A DNA stretch of 64,000 nt from Atherix ibis. Taxonomy: Eukaryota; Arthropoda; Insecta; Diptera; Athericidae. Each line of letters starts with the position of its first letter. Position 1 is the stretch's first letter. Below the pieces are notes generated by a model, which was given only the letters and a program-made list of their open reading frames with translations, was not told where the DNA came from and did not search any database. This document shows, in pieces, positions 11,157 through 24,840 of this stretch. The stretch spans positions 90,651,270-90,715,269 of the forward strand of contig OY282607.1 of assembly GCA_958298945.1 (NCBI GenBank), written 5' to 3'. The translations under genes were made by a program, and so were the position numbers.

Positions 11157-13505
11157 CATTGGATTTACCTCAACAAAAAAAAAACATTTTTGAAAAATTT
11201 CTTAACAAAAAATTACCTGACAAAAAAAATTCCCCCATAACCAAATTCATTCAAAAAAATTTTATTTTTATTATTTTTTACCATCCGAAATTGGTCTCTT
11301 TTGGCACTTTTATTCGTAGTTCCTTATTTACAAATCGCTTGACTAAAAGTATCAGTTTTTATTGGCTTAACATTATAAGAAATTTTCAACAACAACAAAA
11401 AAAAAAAATTGGTTGAAAATTCTGAACCAAAAAGAAACCTTACCTCCCTCACCCTCCCTCAAACTCAAAAATAATACTAGAAAAGGGCATACAATATTTT
11501 GGCCACCCACAAAAAAAATCGACAAATCAGAAAGGAATTTTCGAATTGAATTTCCATGAAATGAATTTGTTTCGTTCAATTTCATTTCCACTTTTAAGCA
11601 GACATTTTTCAACCCCCGAATCTCTACCCCTTCTCCCCATTCTCCTCCTTCCCTACAATCTCTTAAGCGTATCAATTTGGTTGTAACAATTTTTCTCTTT
11701 CACCTTCAGCTGTCGTCATCTTGAAGCTTTTCACTTTTCATAATTTTTTTTCCATTTTTTTTTCTGCTTCTTATCCTCAAGTCAATAATAAGAAATAACA
11801 TTCTGTTCAAAGCATTCAATTTAAATATTTATTATAGCTTCGTTTACACATAACATTTTTATGATTTGTCGATTAAATTCCCATGAACATAATCATGACT
11901 ATAGGCGGCGGCGAAAGCATAACACCAAAAGGATGAGAGCGAGTTAAGAAGGATAAAGCCATCTAACAACAAAATAAGGCCCAAGTCAATCATGATGGGC
12001 ACTTTATCCACATACAAACATATGCACAACCACTCAGGCAACCCTTCAGTCAGAGATGGTCCCTTTTTTTTTTTTTTTAGTCAAGATGATAGACAGGGCA
12101 TCATGTCGTTTCGTATCGTATCGGGCCTTCGAGAAGGTCGTATATTGGCGTTGCTCACAAGGTTTTTTGCTCTCCTTTTTTCCTTCTTTTTTTTTTTTTT
12201 TTAAAAAATATTTTGCTGTTATCGTATTAAAATTCAAAATATTCCATATCCTTAAATATTATATGCACATAATAGCGTCCTTCGACAGGAGGTGATACGA
12301 TGAGAGTTCGTATCTGGTTTTATTTTATAAGAAAAAAGAAAAAAAAGTAAAAGAAAAGAAAATCTGAAACAAGAAAAAAAAAGAAACAACCCAGAAAATA
12401 TGAAAATATTAAAATTTCAATACACACACACACACGCACACACCCTTATAATCATAAATATACAAGAGCGCCGCCTTGTCCCTTTTTCTTCCTTCGTCAT
12501 AAAACTCTTCGTCCGATTATCGTCGCAAAGGGGGTGCACATATGTAAATATGAGCATCTACAAATTTGTAAACATTTATAAGGTTTAAAAGGATAAATAA
12601 ATACTGAATAAAAAAATTATAATAAAATCTTTTTACCCAAATTTACTCTTCTTCCTTTATCCGATATCCTCATCCATATTTACGTACATTCATAAAAATA
12701 CAATTTTATTAGGATTTATACATATGTGTTCGTAGGCAATAGGGTTTATATTAGGAAGGGTGATAAGGTTGATGTGTGTGTAGTACTACTACTTGTAGAC
12801 AAATCGAATCGCGACGTGTTGAGTAAAGTCCACATACACACACACACCTTGATACACGCTCTCATACACACAATCGTGAAAAATAATGCTAGAGCATCCG
12901 TTTAAGGACGATAACTGTGACTATAATCAAAATGGTGAACGAGAAGAGAACGAGAGAAACAAGCAACTTATGCCCAGGATTACAAGTAGAAGTAAAAATG
13001 GGAAAGGATATCTTACAGAGCAGATTTTGCTCTTTCAGAGAAAGCAACAAAAAAAAAACGAATCCTTTTAGTATTTATCGAACGAATGTGAATATACACA
13101 CCACCACGGCCATGGCTCGGTACAGGCATAAATGGTCCGTACGGATACAAGGCCATTTTGTACAAACATAACCAAACAAATGGGAAAATATTTATTGGAA
13201 AAGTCTATGACATTATGGCTGAACGATAGAAAAGGAACACTAGCAAGGACGAAAAAAGAAGAACTACTTTCTTGAAGGATGGTGTAAAAACAGCAACAAA
13301 CTGGAAACAGATTTGAATATTTCAACACACGAAGCCCATCAAATTGCCGTTTGAATATTAAATTTCGAAGATGAGCTCTTCCATTAGGGAAGGAAGGAAG
13401 TTGACGATGACGATGAGAATGGGTTTTTTTTTTTTGGTAATATTTTGTGTTTTTTTTTTACTTACTGTTATTCTTGTTTCTTCCCTTGTTGTTATTGTTA
13501 ACACA
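11157..13505. other. Unique sequence with microsatellites, no gene seen
   Basis: Moderately complex AT-rich DNA. It includes (CA)n at 12,421-12,443 and 12,834-12,848, poly-T tracts at about 12,063-12,079 and 12,187-12,202, and several short overlapping frames without domains. No element ends or RNA genes were recognised. Confidence 0.5.
12421..12443. repeat. (CA)n microsatellite
   Basis: An ACACACAC run with one G interruption. Confidence 0.9.
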
Positions 13506-13509
13506 GATG

Positions 13510-14930
13510 CTAAAGAAACATCGCATTTAAAAAAAAAAAAAAACTGCCACTCAAAAATCGCCTTTGCAAAATAATGTCAGTCACAAAATAACAACTCTAG
13601 TTAAACTTATTTTTTTGTAAATGAACACCAGCAAAACATCGCATTCGGGAGCTTTTTTCACCTTTTTAGGAGTCAGACATTCCGAAAATTAATTCTATTT
13701 TTTTTTGTTTCTCAAAGATGGAATTCTATCATTACAATTTTTTTATCAAAACCATGAAAGTTTTTCTAAATAATGGCGTTTGAACACATCGCATTTGGAA
13801 AAACATCGCATTTATCAAATTGGACACAGAACAATCTTACATTGACAATAAAATGCTAGGAAATACGGCTTATTTTGTGCTAGTAAATCATAACAATCTG
13901 AAATTTAATTACGGCGCCAGGAAAACATCGCATTTTTTTAAAAAATAGCGACACCATTATTTTAGCAAAAGCCATTATTTTTTCTAAATAATGGCTTTTG
14001 CTAAAACAGAGCATTTGGAAAAACATCGCATTTTAAAAACAAAATATCGCATTTATCAAATTGGGACCAGAACAATCTTACATTAATAAAACAATGCCAG
14101 AAAATATGGCTCATTTTGTGCCAGTTAATCGTAACAATCTGAAATTTAAATACGCCGCCATTAAAACATCGCATTTTTTTAAAAATAGCGCCACTTAAAT
14201 ATCGCATACGCAAAATAACATTAGTTAAACCTTTTTTTTTGCTAAAACGATGCTAGTTGGTGTTATTCTTTTGTAAATGAACACCAGCAGAACATGGCAC
14301 TCTAAAGCTTTGTTCTCAGCTTTTAAGGAGTCAAACTTTCCGAAAAATACTTCAATTTTTTTCTTTTATTCTCAAAGATGAAATTCAGAAATTGCAATTT
14401 TTTAAGAAAATGTTCAAGTTTTTATTTTTTGAAAATACGGCATCTGCTAAAAAACATCGTATTTGGAAAAACATCGCATTTTAAAAACCAAATATCGCAT
14501 TTATCAAATTGGACACAGAACAATCTTACATTCACAAAATAATGCTAGGAAATACGGTTCATTTGTGCCAGTAAATCAGAACAATCTGAAATTTAAATAC
14601 GGTGCCAGAAAAACATCGCAATTTTTTAAAATAGCACCACATAAAAATCACATTTTTCAGATAACGCCAGATAAGCATCTTTCTTACTAAAACGACGCTA
14701 GTTAAACTTATTCTTTTGTATATAGACACTAGCATTTGGAAGCTTTTTTCTCAGATTTTTAGGAGTTAACCTTTCCGAAAATTAATTCTATTTTTTAATT
14801 CTCAAAAATAAAATTCAATAATAACTATTTTTTTAACAAAATCTTGAAAATTTTATTTAAAAACATCGCATTTGGAAAAACATCGCACGTGCTAAAAACA
14901 TCGCATATATTAAAAGTTAACGATGAGGAC
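13510..14930. repeat. AACATCGCATTT array with higher-order units
   Basis: About fifteen copies of AAAACATCGCATTT or close variants (AATATCGCAT, AACATCGCACG) are spread through longer recurring blocks. The blocks include ATTTATCAAATTGGACACAG followed by AACAATCTTACATT (near 13,810, 14,050, 14,500), CAATCTGAAATTTAAATACG (near 13,895, 14,133, 14,581), and an ACACCAGCAAAACATCGCAT / TTTTTAGGAGT / CCGAAAATTAATTC block (near 13,626, 14,282, 14,728). Block spacing of about 450-655 bp shows higher-order organisation. It is non-coding; a related array follows at 16.16 kb. Confidence 0.85.
13961..14005. repeat. Perfect 19-bp inverted repeat within the array
   Basis: The arm TTTAGCAAAAGCCATTATT (13,961-13,979) is repeated as its exact reverse complement at 13,987-14,005, with a 7-base loop. 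It would form a stable hairpin. Confidence 0.9.
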
Positions 14931-16150
14931 GAAAATGTCGATGTGGAAAAGAATAACCGAGTTGGGTTTTTTTTATTTTAATTTGTTTTGGTATTTTTTG
15001 TGTTACTCTTGTTCAAGTTAGACAACGAAAAGTGTCCAGTTTTTAAGGTCTAACGAAGCTGAATACGCCCCAAAAGTCAATGTGATCAAAGAATAAAACC
15101 AAAACAAAAATCTGAAAATGACAGGACATCTCATTTAAATTTCGTTCCTCTTTCACTTATTGCAAAGCCTGAACGTTGAGACGAACTGTTCGTTCGATTA
15201 ATGCTGCCCCCATCCGGAAGTTGCTGCCATTTGCTTATTTCTTACGTGTACGTGCATTCATGCAAACACACTTTCCGTCCCTATTGGCATCTGTAGTAGG
15301 TATCCTTAACTGCACGTATCCATTTCATGGCCGTTTTTTGTGTGTATTTAGAAAAGCATCCCAAGTTTGCTTATAAAACGAAGTAAAAATATTCTGTAGA
15401 CAATGTTGCCTTAGGACAAATGTTATCCTGCCTGCGTTGTGTGGATACAACACAGTACAGCATGCCGGACTTGACATATTACACTATTTATGGTTGCAAT
15501 AGGGCAAATGGGAATTGATCGATTGTACTGAGCGCTGCTCTAGTCTGCTATGAATGCCATGCCATCCGTACCATATTGTACGATATTGAATAAAATCCAT
15601 TTCGGACTGGGTGGGTATCATCATCGTTGTCATCATCATCATCGTCTTCACATCGTCGTCATATTGTATCATGTCGGATGAATGGGATTAGATTGTATCG
15701 AATTCGTATTATGCCGTACCGAATCTCTCTTCCCGCAACCAAACCACAATGCATTCTATCGCGTTCCACCGAATACCATCTTATCGCATTGCAGTGCAAC
15801 GTTACAATGTTTTCGATTGCATTGCAATGAAGCGCAACATTTTCTCAGATTGAATCGAAATTCTGCTCCTTTTGTAGCACTCTTTCTTCTACATTTCTCG
15901 TTTTCTTAGCAGAAATGTATTGTAGAAGTTACACGGCGCTCAGATTAGATTGCTAAAAAAAAAAGATTGCGAATAATTTCATACAAAAATCGTTACCATT
16001 TTTTTACCAATAATTTTTATAGTAAAAAAATTAATTTTGTTATGTCTTTAAGGAGTAGACTTTATTAAAATAATTTCACTTTAATTTGAAGACCTTAAAA
16101 ATAGAATTAAACAGTAACAATTTTGACCAAAAACTTATTTTTTAACCGTA
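14931..16150. other. Unique sequence between two related arrays
   Basis: More complex DNA separates the two AACATCGCAT arrays. It contains an imperfect (ATC)n stretch at about 15,617-15,663 and GTATCGAATTCGTATTATGC / TGCATTCTATCGC-like simple patterns near 15,690-15,830. Frames of 60-75 codons overlap on both strands and have no recognisable domain. Confidence 0.5.
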
Positions 16151-16154
16151 TTAA

Positions 16155-17315
16155 AAGTAAAACATCGCATTTTCAAAAAACATCGCATTTATTAAAATAG
16201 CGTCATAAAAACAACATCACTTAAGCATATTTTTGCTGAAATAACGCTAGTAAAATATATTCTTTTGCAAAACATCGCACTAGGGATCTTTTTTCTCAGA
16301 TTTATATGAGTTCAACTTTCCTAAAAATTAATTCACTTTTTTTTTTTGATTCTCAAAGATCGTATTTGTAAAATAACACATCGCACGTGATAAAAACATC
16401 GTATTTGTTCAAATAACGTCACCAACAATTTACAGTCGATAAATAAAGTATGTTTTTGCGAAAATGACGCAAGTAAGACACATTCTTTTGTAAATGAACA
16501 CCAGTAAACCGTCGCGCTTTTGTTAGCTTTTTAGGAGTTAAGTTCACCGAAGACAAAACTTAATCTTGTTTTGACCAAAAACTTAAAAATTTCATTAAAA
16601 ATAAAGCAAAACATCGCACTAGTAAAAACATCTCATTTATCCAATTTTTGGCAGAAAAATACTGCATTCACACAAAAAACGCCATTAAATACAGCACATT
16701 TTAACAAATGCGATGTTTTACTAGCATAACGTCACTAAAACAAAACTTTTGGTAAAATGGCGTTATTAAAACATATTTGTTTGGAAATTGTCACCAACAA
16801 AACATCGCATTAAGAAGTCTTTTTGTCAACTTTTTACGAGTTAAATTTTCCGAAAATAAAATCAATATTATTTGAGCAGAAACTTGAACTTATCAAGTTT
16901 CTGCTCAAAATAATATTGATTTTATCAAACTTATAATATTGAACAAAAACTTGAAAACTTCATTATAAATAAAACGGTTGTAAAACATCGCATTTTTAAA
17001 AACATCGCATTTTAGAAAAACATTGCATTTGAAAAAATGTCACCAGAAAATGCGGTGCATTTGAAAAATTCTTCCACTAAATCATAACAATTGAAAAATT
17101 GTACCATTAAATCATAGCATTTCGAAATTTGGTACCAGTAAAACATCGCATTTATTAAAATGGCGCTAATTAAAAATAGCGTTACTAAAACATCGCTTCT
17201 GGTAAAGTGCCCTGATTAGAACATATTTATTGGGAAATTGTCGCCAGCAAAATATCGCATATGGTAAATTTGGGTTTAAAAAAAACATCGCATTTGATAA
17301 AATGATCCATGCCAT
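16155..17315. repeat. AACATCGCATTT array, second block
   Basis: The same core and companion blocks as the 13.5-14.9 kb array, more diverged. Cores lie near 16,160, 16,180, 16,266, 16,611, 16,800, 16,983, 16,998, 17,145 and 17,284. GGAGTTAAGTT / CCGAAA blocks recur near 16,309, 16,535 and 16,848. Words such as GCGTCA, GCGCTA and TGGCGTTA mark CG-containing spacers. The array includes a long hairpin at about 16,855-16,926. Confidence 0.85.
16855..16926. repeat. Near-perfect long inverted repeat
   Basis: ATCAATATTATTTGAGCAGA then AACTTGA (from 16,861) is mirrored by TCAAGTTTCTGCTCAAAATA then ATATTGAT (to 16,920). There is one T insertion and a loop of about 5 bases. Pairing continues weakly into the outer ATAAA / TTTAT bases. 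The arms are about 27-31 bp. Confidence 0.9.
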
Positions 17316-18955
17316 ATAATATTTCGAAAATTAGTTAATGTCCAATTAAAAAAAAAATACCAATAAAATTTAATATCAAGTACAAATAATTAAAAAAAAT
17401 CTGAATAATCTTTAAAAAACGACTGTAAAAATAATTCGTTAAAAAGGAAGCAAAACTTCGTTAAAACAAATAGAAAATGGAAGTACATATTTTTAGCAAC
17501 GAATATATTAGTTTGTATATCAATTGCGACATTAAATTGTACAATAACCAACATCAGCTTCACAGTAAATTTGATTATGTGTATTTTCATTCTAATTAAA
17601 TCGTGCTAACCTCTCCTACATGGATTCAATATGGCAATTTGCCCACTTCCTCTGCAGAGCTTCGACTGCGTCTGTGGTCAGTAATGTTATTACTTGTACA
17701 TTGAAAATTCTTGTTTGATTTTGTTCAATTTTCAGTCTAATAAATGTCTCAGACTACTTATTATATGGTCCCCAAATGGTAGTATCGAATAAAATGAATA
17801 TTCTGCAACGGAAGGCTATGCACTCGTCCTTTTTGATTATACCGATTTTCCTTTGCATCGGTAAACGCTTTCACGTTGTGTCCGTCGTTCTCCTTTTCAT
17901 TAGTGATATTTTTTTGTTGTTGCCATTTTTGATTACATTAAATTATCATGTCCTCTGCACTCTACACGTTTCATTATTCCAATTTCTTTTGATTGTGTTG
18001 CAATTTTCGCTTAAACAGTGCTCTCGTGTGCTTCGCTCACTGACCCTTCTTTTACCCTTTGACATGATGCGCACAATGAATGGATAGATTTGTGTGATTT
18101 CGGTATGAATGAAGAGTCGTGATTTTGTTGTTTATAAATTCTATACGAGGGATTACCGAGAATGAATACCAGTTATTCGCTAATTCCGACAGGACCAAGG
18201 ACCAAAGAAATGGGGTGCAAATATATAATATGTTATAACAAGGGTTGTTCTTCCCATCAAGCAATTTTATTATAGCGGTTAATTATGCGTTGCGTTGTTC
18301 GAGATGATTTAAGGATGCACATATGCGTTCAAGCAAGGGGATAGCCTATTATTTTCAAAATTTTTGTTGGGTTCTTTAACCAAACAAACTGAGCCTATCG
18401 TTTGCACTATTGTTTGCATCCTTTTGGTTGTTTTGCCATCCATCGATGGTCTATTTAATATTTACTTTTTTTTTAAATAAATTTTCTCGCTTCGTGACAG
18501 TGGACCAAACTTTGCCCGACAGAGTATGAGTTGACTTTGTTTGAAAAGAATCCATCAATTTATCCGTACTGATCTAGGAAAAGAACAAAAGAAGGTCAAG
18601 CTCTTGACGCCATTCTGTAGTCAATAGCGGAAAACCACTTTAGTTCGACGATATCCTGTTATCCATTGAGTAGAAGATTTGTGTTTGGTAATATATCAGT
18701 CAGTCAATAAAGGACGATCCTATTCAGGCTCATATTAAAATTTGGGTGTGTATCGTTAATTGTTGAGTTTGGTCAAGATGGTTCTTCAGTTAATATATCT
18801 TTTCAATAAAAAAGAAGTCATTTCCATCTATTCAAGATGATAAATTTCGAAAAAGAAATATTTTGAAGAAACATAAAAAAAAGGGTGGATTGGTAAATGC
18901 TTTCAGAAGAATTTCTCTGATCCTAGTGAGCGTAGGGAATTTTTTAAACTTAAAT
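17316..18955. other. Unique sequence, no gene supported
   Basis: Complex to AT-rich DNA. A 103-codon plus frame at 17,776-18,087 is rich in Leu, Phe and Val. It could be read as membrane-like, but it lacks a recognisable family and overlaps a minus frame. I treat it as chance. Confidence 0.45.
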
Positions 18956-18959
18956 CAAG

Positions 18960-21560
18960 AGAATTGTTAACGTAACTTTACGATTAAATAATTTTTTTTT
19001 CGTAAAAAGGCTGTAATTGAAGTTTATCGTAAAATTCTTTAATAATCAACAAAAAATTGTTAACGTAACTTTACGATTAAATAATTATTTTATCGTAAAA
19101 AGGCTATAAGAAGTCACAACATCGTATTTTGTAGAAAAATTTTTTATTTATTTATTGAAAAGTTCAAATAATTTTTATCGTAAAATTCTTTAATAATCAA
19201 AAAAAATTGTTAACGTAACTTAACGATTAAATAATTTTTTTATCGTAAAAAGGCTATAAGAAGTCACAACAACGTATTTTGTAGAAAATTTTTTTATTTA
19301 TTTATTGAAAAGTTCAAATAATTTTTATTATTAAGTGAAGTTTATCGTAAATTAATTATAATCCAAGCATTTACGGAATAGAAATTGAAAATTTGCTTGT
19401 GAAAAATTACTATCGCATTCATTATCATAAATTCATTTTTAAAAGTGTTTATCGTAATTTGAAATATTTTTATTGTAAAATGAAATATTTTTATGGTAAA
19501 TAGAGTAACCAGAGAAAAATTGTTGAACACAAATTTAATAAGAAAATCCAGTTGAATAAACAAAAAATTTCTCAAGAAAAAATTTACTTCAATTAAATTT
19601 GAGTTCGAATACGAAAACTGGAACAAAATACCACAAAATATTAGGAGCACAAACGAAAATTTTAATGCGCTTCTATTTGCTTCATCGTTACTTGTTGATT
19701 AAACAATATCGACTATTTCAATTTGTCGATTTTAATTTCCGTACAAATACGATCAACGATGGTCGATTTGGTATTTTTTGTGAATTAATCAGAATTTTTT
19801 TGTTTAATTCGTAAAATTTTTAGTGCTGTTCATTCTTTTCTTACTATTTGTTTGGGACTCAATTCAATAAAGAAACATTTATCACAAATATCTCAAATAT
19901 AAGTGTTTACTGATAAGACAGCTTTCTTTGTTGACATTGCCAAAAAAGAAGAAAATAATAATTACGAGTGAAATTTAGGTTTTCTATGAAACAACATTTG
20001 CCCTATTTTTTACTTGTTTATCAAAGTTTTTATCGAGAAATATCTGAAAAAAAACGTAGTTGCCATTGCATTGTTTTTACTAAGTTTATTTTTTACAGGA
20101 AAATGTACGGAAAAATATCAAAATGTCATCGGTTTTGAGTGCGTTTAATAAAAATTAATACGAAAGACATTGAAAAGCTAACAGTTTTTAAGAGATTTTA
20201 TCGTAAATTACAACTTGGCATATTTTTATTGTTTTTGAATGAAAATTTTACTCTATTTTATCATAAAAATGAAATGTTAGCGTAATTTTCATGAAATTTT
20301 TATAGATACTAAATGTTATCGTAATTTATGATAAGAATAATTTGCGACCACAAAAGTTACAGGTTAAAATATTCTTAAATAATAATGTTTCATAAAGAAA
20401 TATTTGAAATTGGATTTATTAAAATAAATATTTTATTGTCAAATTTACGATAAACCACTTTGTAGCAATTATGTATGAGTAAATAATTTTATTATCAATA
20501 AAAACGTATGGTAAATAGATTTTTCTGTAAAATTTATGATAGTTAAGGTCAAAAAATTTTGTTATCGTAAATTTACGTTAACGGAAAAAATTTCACAATT
20601 AATTTAGTTAAAATGTTAAAGACAGAAATTGAATAGCTAACATTTGTTTAGGGCATTATTTTATCAAAAGTTTCCTGGTTTTAATTTAGGGACTTTATCG
20701 TATATAAATACGTTAACAAATATTAAATTTATTGTTATTTACGATAAAAATAATGTGCGAGCACAAAATTTCGAGGGTAAAATATTCTTAATTAATGCTG
20801 TTTCATGAAGAAATATTTAAAATTGGATTCTTTTATTAAAAGAAATATTTTATCGTAAATATATATATTTTGTCATTATAAATGTACGATAAACCAATTT
20901 ATAAACATTATTTATGAGTAAAAAATTTTTTTAATAAAATTTATGATAGTTGCCGCTTAAAAAAACGCATTATCGTAAATTTACAATAACCAAAAAAAAT
21001 TCACAATAAATTTAGTTAAAATGTTAAAGACAGAAATTGAATAGCTAACATATTTTGGGGCATTATTTGATCATCAGTTTCCTGGTTTTAATTAAGGGAT
21101 TTTATCGTAAATTAAAACTTTGGAAGTCCATTAATGTTTGTGAATGAATATTTTACTCTATTTTATCATAAGTATTAAATGTTAGCATAATTTTCATGAA
21201 ATGTTAATAGATACTTAATTTTATCGTAATTTACGATTAAAACAAAATCGCGAGCACAAAATTTCTAGGTTAAAATATTCCTAATTAATACTGTTTTATA
21301 AAGAAATATTTGAAATTGGATTCTATTTCAAAAAAAATGTTTTATCGTAAAATTTACGATAAACCAATTTTTAATCATTATGTATGAGCGAATAATTTTA
21401 TTATCAATAAAATCTTATGATAAATCTATTTTTCTGTCAAATTTATGATGATGGGCGGGAAAAAATCGCGTTATCGTAAATTTACGATAACCGAAAATTT
21501 CAACCATCAAATTTACGATAAAAAAATTTTCCTTCATTTTTCTTGAAAATAATAATTTAG
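18960..21560. repeat. TTATCGTAAA array with higher-order repeats
   Basis: Two layers are visible. At 18,962-19,350 a unit starting AATTGTTAACGTAACTTTAC recurs at about 18,962, 19,055 and 19,205. The last two copies, about 150 bp each, are nearly identical and share GGCTATAAGAAGTCACAAC. At about 20,170, 20,625 and 21,028 a larger unit of roughly 400-455 bp recurs, marked by ATTGAATAGCTAACA, TTTCCTGGTTTTAATT, GCGAGCACAAAATTTC and AAGAAATATTTGAAATTGGA. Many units end in the palindrome TTATCGTAAATTTACGATAA or a decayed form (about 20,563, 21,346, 21,471). No coding potential. Confidence 0.85.
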
Positions 21561-23630
21561 AATTTTCTAAATTTATATTAAAAAATTCTCTAGCTACCTT
21601 CTATAGTCTACAACCAATCTCCCCCTAATAATTATGGAAAAAGTGATTTTAGATTCTTGACAGAATTAACTGAACTTTGATTGCTCCTCAAAATGCCGTC
21701 GGCGATTATAATATGCGTACGCTCCACTTACCATTACAATTAAAATATTCTCTCAAGCATGGAAGAATTGGTGAATCGAATAAATACGCGTCATCTTCAG
21801 TGCTTCCAATTTGTTCGGAACTGAATTTGTTTTTTTTTATTATTGCATTTCTGGTGTGTTCAAATCAATAACAGCCCAAGAAGATAATATATCGCTGCCG
21901 TTTGATGTGAAAAACGTCGTCGTTGCCAAAGAATCAATAGAAGAGTCGAGTCTGGGTGATTGTAGTATTCTCCATCGTATCTTGCCATAGAATATGTTCG
22001 CCATCATCATACAAGAGACGCATAAAATAAATGCTCTTTTCTGTTGATTTCTGCCGCCAGTGACGATAAAAACTTACAAATAGATGGCGTTTAATCCCGA
22101 TTCCTTACTGGAATCATCCATAACATTAGCGGGAATATAGCCGTTTAGGTAGGTAAGCATTGACTGTCTCGTAACAGAAAGAAATTCGCGCCCTTGGTGG
22201 TAGCTTGTAGATACATTAATGCACGTAATTCTATTCGTACTTCAGATATCTTCAAAAAGGACTCGTGTGGTATATCCGCACTCACTGTCTCATGCATCCT
22301 AGCCACTTCCACTTCCCTTCGCTTTCCCTACGGATTCCATAATATAAATTTTTCGTTTTATTTATACCGAATCCAATGAGTGGAAATATCTATAAATTTA
22401 ACATGAGCTGTTTTCTCAAATATCGCCAACATGGGACAAGTCAAAAGCGTTCAGGGATGCACACTGCGAATGGGTTATCCCTGCTGCCCATTCCAGTTCG
22501 GTTTGTAGGCTTTCACAAGTATCACACGGTCGTTGGGGAGGAGATTCCCTTCGTTTGGTGTGCTGTTTTCCAAATTGCTTTCATATTTCCACATTGACAT
22601 AGAATTTAGGGGCATATGTGTGGCGGGTGGCAGTGACATTGTCTGCCTTGGCTTTGAAGGATAAAGGATGTAGGAACTCGGTTAGAAGTTATTTGTTGGG
22701 CGAATTTCTATTGGTGGGATGATGTTGTGAAGGCAGCAAAAACGAAGCCAAATTGTTTTTATTTCTTTTTCTTCTCGCTTTTAGCGTTTTTCTTTCGCTT
22801 TAGTCGTCGTTCGCTGCACATACGAGCTTCAGGATTTTTTTTCCCCCAATTTCCTTGGCATCGTCCTCTTTTACATTCATGATTTTTCTGACTTATATGC
22901 ATATCGGTTTTGTGTACTATCAGCGTATCTGATATATTGCATGTGCATAGATTTCTGAACTGAACAAGAACATAGTCCGAACGAACGAAGCTCGCCGTTC
23001 TCTCCTAGTAAGAAGTCATTTTTTCCAAAAGGTGAGGATGTTATGAAAGGAATCTATTTGCTGACAAGGCTGTGTAGGTAAGTGGGTGTGTTAATGCTAT
23101 TTTTGCTCTCCTTAATCTTCTCCACTAATTCTGCTCTCCCTAATCCTTAATATCTTCCAGCTTTCATATAGTCGTGTATACAATATTTTGGGTGTGAGGA
23201 AAATGTGTACGTACAAATTTTTATGCCTCTTTTCTCGTACGCCACATCCTTATGAGCATATTTAGTCGAAAGGATTTGCCATTTTCATTTTCTTGATGTT
23301 GATATCACTGAATTGAGGTTTAGATCTCTAAAGTAAAGTTTAATGTTGAAGGTGAATGCTCCATTGGATGGGTTCACTTCGATGATTATGTGACGATTTT
23401 ATGTACACAGGCTTGAATAGGTTTGTGGGTGCGTTGATTTGTGTGTATGTGTGTGTGTGTGTGTGAGCTTGTAAACTTTTTAACATTGATTAGGGTCAAA
23501 CGGAATTTGAACTGGAATTGACTACTCGGATTCTATTACGTGCGGAAATCTACAATTATACTTCGAGCTTTCTCTGTACTGTTTTGTAACTTTTGTACTA
23601 TCGACTTTTTATGACAGGAATTTCTAACAT
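21561..23630. other. Unique, comparatively GC-balanced sequence
   Basis: One of the most complex stretches of the window, with few homopolymers. It contains (TG)n at about 23,439-23,465. Frames of 61-73 codons (21,677-21,871; 22,194-22,379; 22,376-22,597) have no domain I recognise. It could hold regulatory sequence or small unrecognised exons, but nothing can be called. Confidence 0.45.
23439..23465. repeat. (TG)n microsatellite
   Basis: GTGTGTATGTGTGTGTGTGT continuing to GTGTGTG, with one interruption. Confidence 0.9.
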
Positions 23631-24429
23631 TTTTTTTTTTAAATTCAAACTACCAACTTTTACAACCGTTCATCCTATTTATTTGTGAAAAATTGTTTCA
23701 TAAACTGCAGATTTTTTGATCTATAATAATTTTGTTAGAAAGTCTTTAAAAATGTTTAAAACTCAATAAATAGTTTTTTTTTTCATTGGTAGTTTTTTTT
23801 AATGAAAAATTGAATAAAACTTGAAATTTTTTAACTAATTAAAAAATAATGGCATTTTTTTCTCGCGTATATAAAATTCTTGAACCAATTTGCACTTACA
23901 ATTGAAAAGTTTCCTTTCTCAACTGCTCTGGTTTGATTTGTTTTTTTTTTTTTTTTATAATAGAAAATTTTTAGATTTAGATTTTTTGTTAATAATAATT
24001 TTCTATTTTTTGATAGAAATAAGTGCTGAAAAAATTGTTGAACCAATTTGGACTTACATTCTTAAAATTCGACCAACTAATTTTAAACCATAGAACTAAG
24101 AAAAACCCGATTTGAATTTAAATAAATTTGATTTAATTTTGGACTTACAGCTTCAAATTCTGTTTAATATTAGTTGGTCGAAAAAATTCGTGGCGTTTTA
24201 CGTGACACTTAGAGCTTTGTGTAGTATAAATTTATGTTCAAGTTCAAAAATGAACCAGAATAAAAAGAAAATTTGCTATAATTTAAAATACCACTTCGAC
24301 AAAGGCGCCAACACATCGTAGGATTTGTGAAATATTTTCAAGTAAAAAACAAACTGTTTCGAGTAACCAATTTAGCCCAAAATTTTTGATTTTTATTTGA
24401 ATCTCCTTTTTTTTGCAATTCTCATCAAA
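23631..24429. other. AT-rich sequence with a 14-bp inverted repeat
   Basis: Low-complexity A/T sequence. TTCGACCAACTAAT at 24,068-24,081 is mirrored exactly by ATTAGTTGGTCGAA at 24,169-24,182. GAACCAATTTGSACTTACA occurs at about 23,882 and 24,041, a small duplication. No gene is supported. Confidence 0.6.
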
Positions 24430-24840
24430 TAATAAGACTGTAAGCCCAAAATGACTTAATAATTTTTGTTTTTGTTTCAAAACCGCAAGCCCAAAATGGC
24501 GTAAAATTTTTTTCGAAACTATAAACCCAAAATGGCTCGATAGTTTTTTTTTCTATTTTGTAATCCGAAAATGGGTTAATGATTATTTTTTCTGAATCGT
24601 AAACCGAAAATGGTTTAATAATTTTTGTTTTTTTTGTAAGTCCAAAATAGCTTAAATTTTTGTTTCTAAACTGTAAGCCAAAAATGGCCTAAAAAATTCT
24701 GTTTTTTCTTCTAAACTGTAAGCCCAAAATGGCCCAATAATTATTTTTATTTGGCTTCTAAACTGTTAGCCCAAAACTGCTTAAGAATTTTCAATTTTTT
24801 TCTTCTAAACTGTAAGCCCAAAATGGCTTCATTATTTTTT
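24430..24840. repeat. TGTAAGCCCAAAATGGC minisatellite, about 10 units
   Basis: Cores near 24,440, 24,484, 24,521, 24,560, 24,598, 24,636, 24,674, 24,717, 24,764 and 24,811, spaced 37-47 bp. The core TGTAAGCCCAAAATGGC is well kept, while the spacer (TTAATAATTTTTTGTTTCTA) is T-rich and variable. It is not a CRISPR array: the cores are diverged, the spacers are low-complexity and resemble each other, and the context is eukaryotic. Confidence 0.85.

Noticed and set aside
17776..18087. 103-codon hydrophobic frame, considered as a receptor-like exon
   Set aside because: The hydrophobicity follows from T-rich codons. There are no conserved motifs and no convincing splice context.
24430..24840. Regularly spaced repeats considered as a CRISPR array
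   Set aside because: Cores are diverged, spacers are similar low-complexity T-rich sequence, and the genome is clearly eukaryotic.
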